A DNA stretch of 55,952 bases from Clostridia bacterium (GCA_017397885.1 JAFQHQ010000001.1:1-55952); one strand, 5' to 3'. Shown: positions 27,763 through 35,671, numbered from the stretch's first letter. Numbers and translations: made by a program. Notes: generated from the letters alone by a model not told the origin.

Positions 27763-28191
27763 ATGAATTCGTTTAAAGTTCAATATACCATCGACGGTGA
27801 AGATTTTTCTGTTGCCGGTGAAGCATCAAGAAAATTAAAAAAGGTGCTTCAAAGTCTTGGAGTTGACCCCCAGATTATCCGTAAGGCTACCGTTGCTATG
27901 TATGAAGGCGAAATCAATATGGTAATTCATGCCGACGGCGGTGTTATTGATGCGGAAATTACTCCCGAAAAAATTCATCTTTTCCTGCGTGACAAAGGTC
28001 CCGGAATCCCCGATATCGCTCTTGCAATGACCGAAGGCTTCTCCACTGCTTCGGATAATGTGCGTGAGCTTGGTTTTGGTGCCGGAATGGGTCTTCCCAA
28101 TATGGAAAAGTATACAGATTATATGAATATAACAACCGAAATAGGAGTAGGGACTACCATTGAAATGATAGTAAACACTTCTCTTTCTTGA
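27763..28191 (+). CDS. RsbT/RsbW-like ATP-binding protein (GHKL)
   Basis: A 142-residue single-domain GHKL ATPase of the anti-sigma/serine-kinase type. The helix QIIRKATVAMYEGEINMVIH carries the N-box acidic/Asn residues, FLRDKGPGIPD the G1 box and GFGAGMGLPNMEKY the G2 box, ordered as in RsbT and SpoIIAB. No sensor or dimerization domain is attached, so it depends on partners. It begins at an ATG after CGGAGGTGG, 15 bases after the DRTGG stop, and is 22 bases before the HydS-like gene. It may phosphorylate a Ser/Thr in a partner protein or act as a switch. Which partner is not evident; an anti-sigma role is only one option. Confidence 0.85.
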   Translation: MNSFKVQYTIDGEDFSVAGEASRKLKKVLQSLGVDPQIIRKATVAMYEGEINMVIHADGGVIDAEITPEKIHLFLRDKGPGIPDIALAMTEGFSTASDNVRELGFGAGMGLPNMEKYTDYMNITTEIGVGTTIEMIVNTSLS

Positions 28192-28213
28192 TTAAAATTC
28201 GGAGTTGATATAA

Positions 28214-29491
28214 ATGGATAAGATAATACATTCCGTAACCCTTGACACAGACAAGTGTAAGGGTTGCACCAATTGTATCAAAATGTGTCCCACTCAGGCA
28301 ATTCGCGTACGCAAAAACAAGGCAAAAATTATTAAAGAGCTTTGCATTGATTGCGGCGAGTGCATCAGAGTGTGTCCTTATCATGCAAAAAAGGCTGTCA
28401 CCGACAGCTTCGATATGATTAATAACTATAAATATAAAATCGCTCTTCCGGCTCCTGCATTCTACGGTCAGTTTGACAAAGCGACCAAAATCGAATCCAT
28501 ACTTCATGCCCTCATCAAAGCCGGGTTTGACGATGTTTTTGAGGTTGCATATGCGGCACAGCTTATTACAAAAAGAACAAAAGAGCTAATTGCAAGCGGT
28601 GAGCTTGAAACACCGATTATAAATTCTGCCTGCCCGGCGGTGGTAAATCTTATTTCCACCAAATATCCAAGCCTTTTGAATAATGTGATACCGCTTATTT
28701 CCCCAATGAATCTTGCGGCAATTATGGCAAGGAAAATAGCCGAAGAAAAAACTCCCTACAAGGGCAGTGAAATAGGCATCTTTTTCATCACTCCCTGTGC
28801 GGCAAAAGCTACCTGCACAAAGTTCCCTCTCGGTCTTCCCGAAAGCGTTATTGACGGGGCTTTTTCATTTAAGGATATGTACCTTAAGGTTGTGCCTCAT
28901 CTCAATGACAAAGAGTGTGAACAAGATCTTTCAAAAGCGGGATTCAAGGGCGTTTGCTGGGCAAATTGCGGCGGAGAGGTTGTGTCTCTCGAGCTTGACA
29001 ACTACATAGCCGTTGACGGCATACATAATGTAATTCATGTTCTTGAAGAAATAGAAAACGACAAGCTTTCCGATGTGGAATATGTTGAGGCACTTGCCTG
29101 CACCGGCGGATGCGTTGGCGGTCCTTTGGCTGTTGAAAACAATTTTGTTGCTCAGACCAGAGTCAAAAAAATGGCAAAAACAGCTCGCGGAAACGGTGAA
29201 GCTCCCGAATTCGACATGGATCTTGTGTGGCAGACACCAATAAAAATCCGCAAACAACGCAATCTCGACGATGATATGTTTGTTGCTATGGAAAAGCTTG
29301 CAAAAATAGATGAAATATATGACCGTCTTCCAAAGCTTGACTGCGGTTCGTGCGGTTCGCCAAGCTGCAGAGCTTTGGCAGAGGATATTGTACGGGGCTA
29401 TTCCAAGGAGTCCGACTGTATAATTAAATTCAAAGAAAAAATTGCTCTCTTTGCCAATGAGATGCTCGACGGCAGTGATAACGTAGAATAG
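28214..29491 (+). CDS. HydS-like putative sensory [FeFe] hydrogenase
   Basis: A 425-residue iron-sulfur protein. Residues 12-60 hold two CxxCxxCxxxC [4Fe-4S] motifs (CKGCTNCIKMCP, CIDCGECIRVCP). The following domain is the [FeFe]-hydrogenase large-subunit fold with altered H-cluster loops: L1 reads NSACPAVV (canonical TSCCPxW), L2 TPCAAK (canonical MPCxxK), L3 ACTGGCVGGP. All four H-cluster Cys ligands survive, but the proton-relay Cys is Ala, as reported for the putative sensor TmHydS of Thermotoga maritima. A C-terminal CGSCGSPSCRALAEDI binds another [4Fe-4S] cluster (near 375-390). It starts at an ATG after GGAG. Sitting between two DRTGG proteins and an RsbT-like ATPase, just upstream of hydCBA, it likely senses H2 or redox state. 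It might also be inactive. Confidence 0.85.
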   Translation: MDKIIHSVTLDTDKCKGCTNCIKMCPTQAIRVRKNKAKIIKELCIDCGECIRVCPYHAKKAVTDSFDMINNYKYKIALPAPAFYGQFDKATKIESILHALIKAGFDDVFEVAYAAQLITKRTKELIASGELETPIINSACPAVVNLISTKYPSLLNNVIPLISPMNLAAIMARKIAEEKTPYKGSEIGIFFITPCAAKATCTKFPLGLPESVIDGAFSFKDMYLKVVPHLNDKECEQDLSKAGFKGVCWANCGGEVVSLELDNYIAVDGIHNVIHVLEEIENDKLSDVEYVEALACTGGCVGGPLAVENNFVAQTRVKKMAKTARGNGEAPEFDMDLVWQTPIKIRKQRNLDDDMFVAMEKLAKIDEIYDRLPKLDCGSCGSPSCRALAEDIVRGYSKESDCIIKFKEKIALFANEMLDGSDNVE

Positions 29492-29502
29492 GAGTGACAA
29501 TC

Positions 29503-29832
29503 TTGAAAGTAAACGAATTGGTTCAAAACCTTGAACTTGAGGTTCTTTGTGAAGGCGAAAGTTTTTTCTCGGACATTGACGGTTGCTTTGCCGGTGACCT
29601 TTTAAGTCTTGCAATGTCCAATGTCAGAGCGGGAAATGTGTGGATTACCGTTCAGACAAACATGAATATTTTAGGTATTGCTTCTCTCACCGAAGCATCC
29701 TGTACAATTGTTGCAAACGGCATGAACATTCCCGATGCCGTAATCGAAAAGGCAAAGGAAGAAAATATTTGTCTTTTGCGTTCTGAAAAAGGAATGTATG
29801 AGCTTTGTCTCAGTGTTGGTGAACTCATATGA
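29503..29832 (+). CDS. Second DRTGG-domain protein
   Basis: A 109-residue single-domain protein matching the DRTGG fold of the protein at 27409 (GCFAGDLLSLAMSNVRAGNVWITVQ; later ENICLLRSEKGMYELCLSVG). The TTG at 29503 is chosen because AGGAG (29490-29494) lies eight bases upstream; the GTG at 29494 overlaps that site. Its stop overlaps the ATG of the PHP gene (ATGA). Two unlike copies in one operon suggest a heterodimer or two distinct ligands. Function is inferred from neighbours only. Confidence 0.75.
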   Translation: MKVNELVQNLELEVLCEGESFFSDIDGCFAGDLLSLAMSNVRAGNVWITVQTNMNILGIASLTEASCTIVANGMNIPDAVIEKAKEENICLLRSEKGMYELCLSVGELI

Positions 29833-30533
29833 ATTTGTATTACGATTTTCACATTCACACGTGCCTTTCGCCCTGCGGTGACGAGGATATGACACCCAAC
29901 AACATTGTCAATATGGCAATTATCAAAGGTCTCGATGTCATAGCCATAACCGACCATAACAGTGCCGGAAATGTGAAGGCGTGTATGGATGCGGCGAAGG
30001 AGACAGAACTTTTGGTTATCCCCGGAATGGAGGTCACAACCTCCGAAGAAATTCACGCAGTGGTGCTTTTTGATAACCTTGATTCTCTTAAGACGCTTGA
30101 AAAGCTTATATATGACTCCGTTCCGAATGTCAAGAACAAGCCCGATATTTTCGGCAGACAAATATTTATGGATTCCGAGGATAATGAGGTGGGGGAGGAA
30201 GAAAAGCTTCTCATCACTGCCTGCGGATTTGACATATTTTCTCTCTACAAAAAAGTGACGGAGCTTGGGGGTGTTATTTTCCCTGCGCATATTGACAAAT
30301 CTTCATTCAGTATTTTGTCTAATCTTGGTGCAATTCCGAGAGAACTGAAATTTCGTGCCGTGGAGATTAAAAACGCTCAAAAATGCACCGAATATGCCCT
30401 TGACTATAAGGTGATTCATTCGTCCGATGCACACTATTTGTGGGATATTTCGGAAAGAGAAAACTATATTTCCGCAGATGGAAAATCCATCTCCGATGTT
30501 TTGTACAAATTGCAACAAAAATCTACAATATAA
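29829..30533 (+). CDS. PHP-domain metal-dependent phosphoesterase
   Basis: A 234-residue protein of the polymerase-and-histidinol-phosphatase (PHP) family. Metal-binding motifs occur in order: DFHIHTCLSPCGDED at residues 5-19, ITDHN near 40, GMEV near 62, FPAHID near 155 and HSSDAH near 197, consistent with a two- or three-metal phosphoesterase. The length is that of a stand-alone TrpH/YciV-like form rather than a polymerase domain. The ATG overlaps the previous stop. Its presence beside DRTGG, GHKL and HydS-like genes recurs with bifurcating hydrogenase loci, so it may hydrolyse a nucleotide or phosphorylated signal in that regulation. The substrate is unknown. Confidence 0.88.
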   Translation: MNLYYDFHIHTCLSPCGDEDMTPNNIVNMAIIKGLDVIAITDHNSAGNVKACMDAAKETELLVIPGMEVTTSEEIHAVVLFDNLDSLKTLEKLIYDSVPNVKNKPDIFGRQIFMDSEDNEVGEEEKLLITACGFDIFSLYKKVTELGGVIFPAHIDKSSFSILSNLGAIPRELKFRAVEIKNAQKCTEYALDYKVIHSSDAHYLWDISERENYISADGKSISDVLYKLQQKSTI

Positions 30534-30562
30534 TTGTGCACATAAACGATTTTTTGATTTAA

Positions 30563-30580
30563 TTGTTAAATTTATAGCAA
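30563..30580. promoter_or_regulatory. Candidate Rex operator before hydC
   Basis: TTGTTAAATTTATAGCAA fits the Rex pattern TTGTTAA-N4-TTAACAA with a perfect left half and five of seven bases on the right. It covers the -35 region of the promoter whose -10 is at 30598-30603. Rex, an NADH/NAD+-responsive repressor, is known to control fermentation and hydrogenase genes in Clostridia; no rex gene lies in this window. Confidence 0.45.
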
Positions 30581-30597
30581 TCTTTTAAAAAGTATGT

Positions 30598-30603
30598 TAT
30601 AAT
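30598..30603 (+). promoter_or_regulatory. -10 box of the hydC-hydA operon promoter
   Basis: A perfect TATAAT with TAGCAA 17 bases upstream, a poor -35 that overlaps the candidate Rex site. The leader to the ATG at 30670 is about 60 bases and carries AAGGAGG. Confidence 0.6.
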
Positions 30604-30669
30604 GCTAAAGTTGAATTAGTTTTATAATTTAATATTAATTATATTATTACTACAAGGAGGTCTTTTAAG

Positions 30670-31164
30670 ATGGCTGAAATCAAAGCTCCGGCTTTTAAGG
30701 ACACAGCTGAGCAGAGTGCAAAACTTCAGGAAGTTATTGCAAAATTCAAAGGTACAGAAGGTGCTCTTATCCCTGTACTTCACGAAGCTCAGAGCATTTA
30801 CGGATATCTTCCGTATGAAGTTCAGAAAGCAATTTCTGAAGGTCTCGATGTTCCTATGGCCGAAATCTACGGTGTAGTTTCTTTCTACACACAGTTCTCA
30901 ATTTATCCCAAGGGTACCTACAATGTGGCTGTATGTCTCGGTACTGCATGTTACGTTAAGGGTTCCGGCGACATTATTGACAAAATCAAAGAAAAACTCG
31001 GTATCGAAGTTGGTCAGTGCACAGACGACGGCAGATTCTCTCTCGAAGCTACACGTTGTATCGGTGCTTGCGGTCTCGCTCCCGTACTCACAGTTAATGA
31101 CGATGTATACGGCAGACTCACAGTTGACGATGTTGACGATATCCTCAGTAAATATATGGACTAA
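30670..31164 (+). CDS. hydC: Bifurcating hydrogenase subunit HydC (NuoE-like)
   Basis: A 164-residue thioredoxin-fold [2Fe-2S] subunit. A helical N-terminal bundle (VIAKFKGTEGALIPVLHEAQ, YGYLPYEVQKAISEGL) precedes the cluster ligands CLGTACYVKG and CIGACGLAP, the NuoE four-Cys pattern. In HydABC it passes electrons between the flavin subunit and the hydrogenase. A strong AAGGAGG site is at 30655-30661. It is the first gene of the hydrogenase structural operon and lies 15 bases upstream of a GHKL ATPase gene. NuoE of a Complex I is excluded because no nuo membrane genes are near. Confidence 0.92.
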   Translation: MAEIKAPAFKDTAEQSAKLQEVIAKFKGTEGALIPVLHEAQSIYGYLPYEVQKAISEGLDVPMAEIYGVVSFYTQFSIYPKGTYNVAVCLGTACYVKGSGDIIDKIKEKLGIEVGQCTDDGRFSLEATRCIGACGLAPVLTVNDDVYGRLTVDDVDDILSKYMD

Positions 31165-31179
31165 TCGGAGTTTGTAATC

Positions 31180-31731
31180 ATGGTAGAAATTTCACTGCAT
31201 ATTCTTGACATTGCCCAGAATTCAATCAAGGCAAATGCCTCACTTATTGAAATCACCGTAGTGGAAAACATTGCCAAAAACATTCTTTCCGTCACGGTTA
31301 CGGATAACGGATGCGGCATGGCGCCCGATTTTTTGAAGGATGTTACAAATCCTTTCAGAACTTCCCGCACAACCCGTAAGGTCGGTCTTGGCATTTCGAT
31401 GTTTAAAAGTGCCGCAGAGCTTACCGGCGGAAGCTTTGACATAACGTCTGTGCAAGGGGAGGGGACAAGTCTCACTGCCGTGTTTGTTCACGACAGCATC
31501 GACCGTCAGCCTCTCGGTGATATGGCTTTGACAATTTCTGCAATCATTAATTCCAATCCCGAAATTGAATATGTGTATAAGCATGTGTTCAATGACAACG
31601 AATTTGTTTTTGACACCCGTGAAATCAAAAAGGTTCTCGGGGAAGAAATCAGTCTTTCGGAGTTTGAAGTGCTCCGCTGGATTGAACAGTATATTGAAAA
31701 TGAAACTGAAAATTTGTACGGAGGTGCATAG
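31180..31731 (+). CDS. GHKL ATP-binding protein of the hydrogenase operon
   Basis: A 183-residue protein with a histidine-kinase-type ATPase fold. The N-box is in HILDIAQNSIKANA (residues 7-20), the G1 box is VTDNGCGM (near 43-50) and the G2 box is KVGLGISMFKSAA (near 68-80). A helical C-terminus with LSEFEVLRWIEQYIENE follows. No phosphoacceptor His domain and no sensor are attached. It lies between hydC and a [2Fe-2S] protein, so it is co-expressed with the hydrogenase. Orthologues in the same position are widespread in Clostridia, but their role is not established. It is distinct from the RsbT-like protein at 27763. Confidence 0.85.
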   Translation: MVEISLHILDIAQNSIKANASLIEITVVENIAKNILSVTVTDNGCGMAPDFLKDVTNPFRTSRTTRKVGLGISMFKSAAELTGGSFDITSVQGEGTSLTAVFVHDSIDRQPLGDMALTISAIINSNPEIEYVYKHVFNDNEFVFDTREIKKVLGEEISLSEFEVLRWIEQYIENETENLYGGA

Positions 31732-31734
31732 AAT

Positions 31735-32109
31735 ATGAAAAGTTTAGCAGAACTCGAACAGCTCAGAAACAAAACTCTTGCAAGAGTTAATTTGAGAAAA
31801 GAAGATGACAGCAACATCAGAGTTGTTGTTGGTATGGCTACCTGCGGTATCGCTGCCGGTGCAAGACCCGTTATGAAAGCTCTTATGGACGAAATCGAAA
31901 AAAGAAACATTTCAAACTGTTTTGTTACTCAGACAGGATGCATTGGTGTTTGCCGTCTTGAACCTATTGTAGAGGTTTATATTCCCGGTTCCGAAAAAAT
32001 CACATATGTAAAAATGGATGCTGAAAAAGCTGTGAAAATTGTTAACGAAACAATCGTAAACGGTAAAGTTATCAACGAATATACAATCGGCGCAGCTGAA
32101 AATAACTAA
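31735..32109 (+). CDS. Thioredoxin-like [2Fe-2S] ferredoxin
   Basis: A 124-residue protein of the thioredoxin-fold [2Fe-2S] ferredoxin family. Ligand positions are MATCGIAAGARP (one Cys in the first loop) and TQTGCIGVCRLEPIVEVY (two), so only three of the usual four Cys are in standard places; the first loop has Gly-Ile-Ala-Ala-Gly where the second Cys is expected. Cluster binding may thus use another residue or be lost. The ribosome site overlaps the preceding stop region, and the gene is three bases downstream of the ATPase. A stand-alone homologue of the HydB N-terminal domain, it may be an electron carrier or assembly/regulatory partner. Confidence 0.8.
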   Translation: MKSLAELEQLRNKTLARVNLRKEDDSNIRVVVGMATCGIAAGARPVMKALMDEIEKRNISNCFVTQTGCIGVCRLEPIVEVYIPGSEKITYVKMDAEKAVKIVNETIVNGKVINEYTIGAAENN

Positions 32110-32123
32110 GGAGGTTTCTTCTG

Positions 32124-33920
32124 ATGGAATTAGCAAGAGGACACGTGCTTGTCTGCGGAGGTACAGGATGTACTTCTTCGGGAAGCGCTAAAATTATTGA
32201 AGAATTTGAAAACTGCCTTAAGGATAAAGGACTGGAAAATGAAATCAAAGTTGTACAGACAGGTTGCTTTGGTCTTTGTGCTCTCGGTCCCATCGTTATT
32301 GTTTATCCCGAAGGTGCGTTCTATAGCATGGTAAAACCCGAAGATGTATCGGAAATTGTTGAAGAACATCTTCTCAAAGGTCGTATCGTTAAAAGATTGC
32401 TTTATCAGGAAACAGTTGTTGACGAAGATAATGTTAAATCTCTTAACGAAGTTGATTTCTACAAAAAACAGCAGAGAATTGCTCTCGTAAACTGTGGTGT
32501 TATCAACCCCGAAAGCATTGACGAATACATCGCATTCGGCGGCTATACAGCTCTCGGTAAAGTTCTTACCGAAATGAAACCTCAGGAAGTTATTGACGAA
32601 ATCAAAGAATCCGGTCTTCGCGGAAGAGGCGGCGGCGGATTCCCCACAGGTCTCAAATGGCAGTTTACTGCTAACTCTCAGGGCGACAAAAAATATGTTG
32701 CATGTAATGCCGACGAAGGTGACCCCGGTGCATTCATGGACAGATCAATCCTCGAAGGTGACCCCCATAGCCTCATCGAAGCTATGGCAATTGCAGCTTA
32801 TGCTGTAGGTGCCGATCAGGGTTATGTTTATATCAGAGCAGAATACCCCATCGCAGTTAACCGTCTCAGAATTGCCATCGATCAGGCTAAAGAATACGGA
32901 CTCCTCGGCGAAAACATTTTTGAATCAGGTTTCAATTTTGACCTTGATATCAGACTTGGTGCCGGAGCATTTGTTTGCGGTGAAGAAACAGCTCTTATGA
33001 CTTCAATCGAAGGTCACAGAGGTGAACCCCGTCCCAGACCTCCTTTCCCTGCAGTTAAAGGTCTTTTTGGCAAACCCACACTTCTCAACAACGTTGAAAC
33101 CTATGCAAACATTACCGCTATCATCAACAACGGTGCTGAATGGTTCAAACAGATTGGTACCGAAAAGAGCAAAGGTACAAAAGTATTTGCTGTCGGCGGT
33201 AAAATTAAAAATACAGGTCTTGTTGAAATTCCCATGGGTACAACCCTTCGCGAAATCGTATATGAAATCGGCGGCGGTATCCCGGGCGGTAAAAAGTTCA
33301 AAGCTGCTCAGACAGGCGGACCTTCCGGCGGATGTATCCCTGCAGACCTTATCGATACTCCCATTGACTACGATTCTCTTATTTCAATCGGTTCAATGAT
33401 GGGTTCCGGCGGTCTCATCGTTATGGACGAAGACACATGTATGGTTGACATTGCTAAATTCTTCCTCGAATTTACAGTTGATGAATCCTGCGGTAAATGT
33501 GCTCCTTGCCGTATCGGCACAAAGAGACTTCTCGAAATCCTCGAAAAGATTACAAGCGGTAAAGGTACTCTCGAAGATATCGACAAACTCGAAGAACTTT
33601 GCTACAGCATCAAAAATGCTGCACTTTGCGGTCTCGGTCAGACTGCTCCTAACCCCATTCTTTCAACACTTCGTTACTTCAGAGACGAATACATTGCACA
33701 CGTTGTAGACAAGAAATGTCCTGCAGGCGTATGTAAGGCTCTTCTTTCCTATGTTATCGATCCCGATAAATGTAAAGGATGCAGCCTTTGTGCTAAAAAA
33801 TGTCCTGTTGGCGCAATTGAAGGTGTTGTTAAGAATCCGTTCACAATCGATACAAACAAATGTATTAAGTGCGGTGTTTGTATGGAATCCTGTAAGTTTG
33901 GCGCAATCAGTAAGAAATAA
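32124..33920 (+). CDS. hydB: Bifurcating hydrogenase flavin subunit HydB (NuoF-like)
   Basis: A 598-residue NADH-binding subunit. Order: an N-terminal thioredoxin-like [2Fe-2S] domain (VCGGTGCTSSG, QTGCFGLCALG), the FMN/NADH domain with GLRGRGGGGFPTGLKW near residue 165 and CNADEGDPGAFMDR near 195, an SLBB region, the [4Fe-4S] motif DESCGKCAPCRIGTKR near 455, and a C-terminal two-cluster ferredoxin (CKGCSLCAKKCP, CIKCGVCMESC) that Complex I NuoF lacks. This layout is that of HydB/HndC. It uses FMN to split electrons from H2 between NAD+ and ferredoxin, or combine them. Strong AAGGAGG before the ATG; 14 bases separate it from hydA. Cytoplasmic. Confidence 0.95.
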   Translation: MELARGHVLVCGGTGCTSSGSAKIIEEFENCLKDKGLENEIKVVQTGCFGLCALGPIVIVYPEGAFYSMVKPEDVSEIVEEHLLKGRIVKRLLYQETVVDEDNVKSLNEVDFYKKQQRIALVNCGVINPESIDEYIAFGGYTALGKVLTEMKPQEVIDEIKESGLRGRGGGGFPTGLKWQFTANSQGDKKYVACNADEGDPGAFMDRSILEGDPHSLIEAMAIAAYAVGADQGYVYIRAEYPIAVNRLRIAIDQAKEYGLLGENIFESGFNFDLDIRLGAGAFVCGEETALMTSIEGHRGEPRPRPPFPAVKGLFGKPTLLNNVETYANITAIINNGAEWFKQIGTEKSKGTKVFAVGGKIKNTGLVEIPMGTTLREIVYEIGGGIPGGKKFKAAQTGGPSGGCIPADLIDTPIDYDSLISIGSMMGSGGLIVMDEDTCMVDIAKFFLEFTVDESCGKCAPCRIGTKRLLEILEKITSGKGTLEDIDKLEELCYSIKNAALCGLGQTAPNPILSTLRYFRDEYIAHVVDKKCPAGVCKALLSYVIDPDKCKGCSLCAKKCPVGAIEGVVKNPFTIDTNKCIKCGVCMESCKFGAISKK

Positions 33921-33934
33921 GGAGAGAAATTACA

Positions 33935-35671
33935 ATGGAAATGATTAATATTAAAATTAATGATAAAGACTACAGTGTTCCTGCTTCTTATACCATACTC
34001 GACGCAGCCAGAGAAGCCGGAATCAAAATCCCCACACTTTGCTACCTCAAGGATGTAAATCAGATTGGTGCCTGCAGAATGTGTCTTGTTGAAATCAAAG
34101 GTGCAAGAGCACTTCAGGCAGCTTGTGTATATCCTGTCAGCGAAGGTCTTGAAATCTACACTAACAGTGCAAAGGTCAGAGAAGCAAGAAGAGACACTCT
34201 TGAACTCATCCTTTCAAATCACGATAAAAAATGTCTCACCTGTATCAGAAACAGAAACTGTGAACTTCAGACACTTGCTGATGAACTTGGTGTTGATGGT
34301 CTCAGATTCGAAGGTGAAAACATTCCCTATGAAATTGACAACACATCCACATCACTTGTAAGAGACAACAACAAATGTATACTCTGCAGAAGATGTGTTG
34401 CTGCATGTAACAATCAGGCAATCTCTGTTATCACTTGTGCAGACAGAGGTTTTGCAACTCACGTTACACCCACCTATGAAAAAGAAATCAAAGATGTTGG
34501 TTGTATCTTCTGTGGTCAGTGTATCGTATCTTGCCCTGTTGGTGCTCTTTCTGAAAAGAACGAAGTACCTGCAGTTATGAAGGCTATTGACAATCCCGAA
34601 AAACACGTTGTTGTTCAGACAGCTCCTGCTGTAAGAGCAGCACTCGGCGAAGAATTCGGTCTTCCCATCGGAACACCTGTTACCGGTAAAATGGTTGCAG
34701 CTCTTCGTCGTCTCGGCTTTGACAAAGTGTTCGACACCGATACCGGTGCTGACCTTACAATCATGGAAGAAGGAACAGAATTCCTCCAGAGATTCACATC
34801 CGGAGAAAATCTCCCCATCATCACTTCCTGCTCACCCGGTTGGGTTAAATTCTGTGAACATTACTATCCCGAATTCATCGGTAACCTTTCAACATGTAAG
34901 TCACCTATGGAAATGTTCGGTGCAGTAATCAAATCATATTATGCAGAAAAGAACAACATCAATAAAGATGACATCTTCTCGGTAGCTATTATGCCCTGTA
35001 CTTCCAAAAAGTATGAAGCAAGCAGAGAAGAACACTCCACCAGCGGTGGCCGTGACATCGATGTTTCTCTTACAACAAGAGAGCTTGCAAGAATGATTAA
35101 GCAGGCAGGTATTGACTTTAATTCACTTCCCGATGAAGAATTTGATTCTCCCTTCGGGGAAGCTACCGGTGCCGGCGTAATCTTCGGTACAACCGGCGGT
35201 GTTATGGAAGCTGCAATCAGAACCGTATATGAAATCCTCGAAAAGAAACCTCTTGAAAACCTCAATGTTGAACCTGTTCGTGGTCTCGACGGTGTTAAAG
35301 AAGCAACTCTCACAATTGCAGGCAAAGAAGTTAAAATCGCTGTTGTTCACGGCACTGCAAATGCAAGAATCATCCTTGACAAAATCAAAGCAGGCGAACA
35401 CTATGACTTCGTTGAAGTTATGGCATGTCCGGGCGGATGTATCAATGGCGGCGGTCAGCCTATTGTTGATGCCAACACAAGAGCAACCACAGACTTCAAA
35501 GCTCTCAGAGCATCTGCACTCTACAGTGAAGACGAAAAAGCTACCATCAGAAAATCTCATGAAAACCCTGTTATCAAACAGCTTTATGATGATTTCCTCG
35601 GTGAACCTTGCGGACACAAATCCCACGAGCTTCTTCACACTCACTATACAGATAAATCTGCAAATAAATAA
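33935..35671 (+). CDS. hydA: Bifurcating [FeFe] hydrogenase catalytic subunit HydA
   Basis: A 578-residue catalytic subunit. A plant-type [2Fe-2S] domain (residues 1-75, CxxxxxACRMC pattern) is followed by the His/Cys cluster HDKKCLTCIRNRNCELQ (about 97-113), two [4Fe-4S] motifs (CILCRRCVAAC, CIFCGQCIVSC), the H-cluster domain and a C-terminal small-subunit domain. H-cluster loops are L1 TSCSPGW (near 290), L2 MPCTSKKYE (near 350) and L3 EVMACPGGCINGGGQP (near 493). In L1 the residue after the first Cys is Ser where clostridial monomeric enzymes have Cys. It interconverts H2 and protons with HydB and HydC. Maturation genes hydEFG are not in the window. Terminator follows at 35680. Confidence 0.95.
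   Translation: MEMINIKINDKDYSVPASYTILDAAREAGIKIPTLCYLKDVNQIGACRMCLVEIKGARALQAACVYPVSEGLEIYTNSAKVREARRDTLELILSNHDKKCLTCIRNRNCELQTLADELGVDGLRFEGENIPYEIDNTSTSLVRDNNKCILCRRCVAACNNQAISVITCADRGFATHVTPTYEKEIKDVGCIFCGQCIVSCPVGALSEKNEVPAVMKAIDNPEKHVVVQTAPAVRAALGEEFGLPIGTPVTGKMVAALRRLGFDKVFDTDTGADLTIMEEGTEFLQRFTSGENLPIITSCSPGWVKFCEHYYPEFIGNLSTCKSPMEMFGAVIKSYYAEKNNINKDDIFSVAIMPCTSKKYEASREEHSTSGGRDIDVSLTTRELARMIKQAGIDFNSLPDEEFDSPFGEATGAGVIFGTTGGVMEAAIRTVYEILEKKPLENLNVEPVRGLDGVKEATLTIAGKEVKIAVVHGTANARIILDKIKAGEHYDFVEVMACPGGCINGGGQPIVDANTRATTDFKALRASALYSEDEKATIRKSHENPVIKQLYDDFLGEPCGHKSHELLHTHYTDKSANK

Noticed and set aside
28214-29491. A second catalytic [FeFe] hydrogenase
   Set aside because: The proton-relay Cys is Ala and L1, L2 and L3 depart from the catalytic consensus, so a sensory role fits better.
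30670-33920. Part of a respiratory Complex I (nuoE/nuoF)
   Set aside because: No nuo membrane or quinone-side genes are present; the extra ferredoxin domain on the NuoF-like protein and adjacent hydA identify HydABC.
35123-35644. Minus-strand frame of 173 codons
   Set aside because: It is antisense to hydA with Cys/Phe-rich translation typical of a shadow frame.
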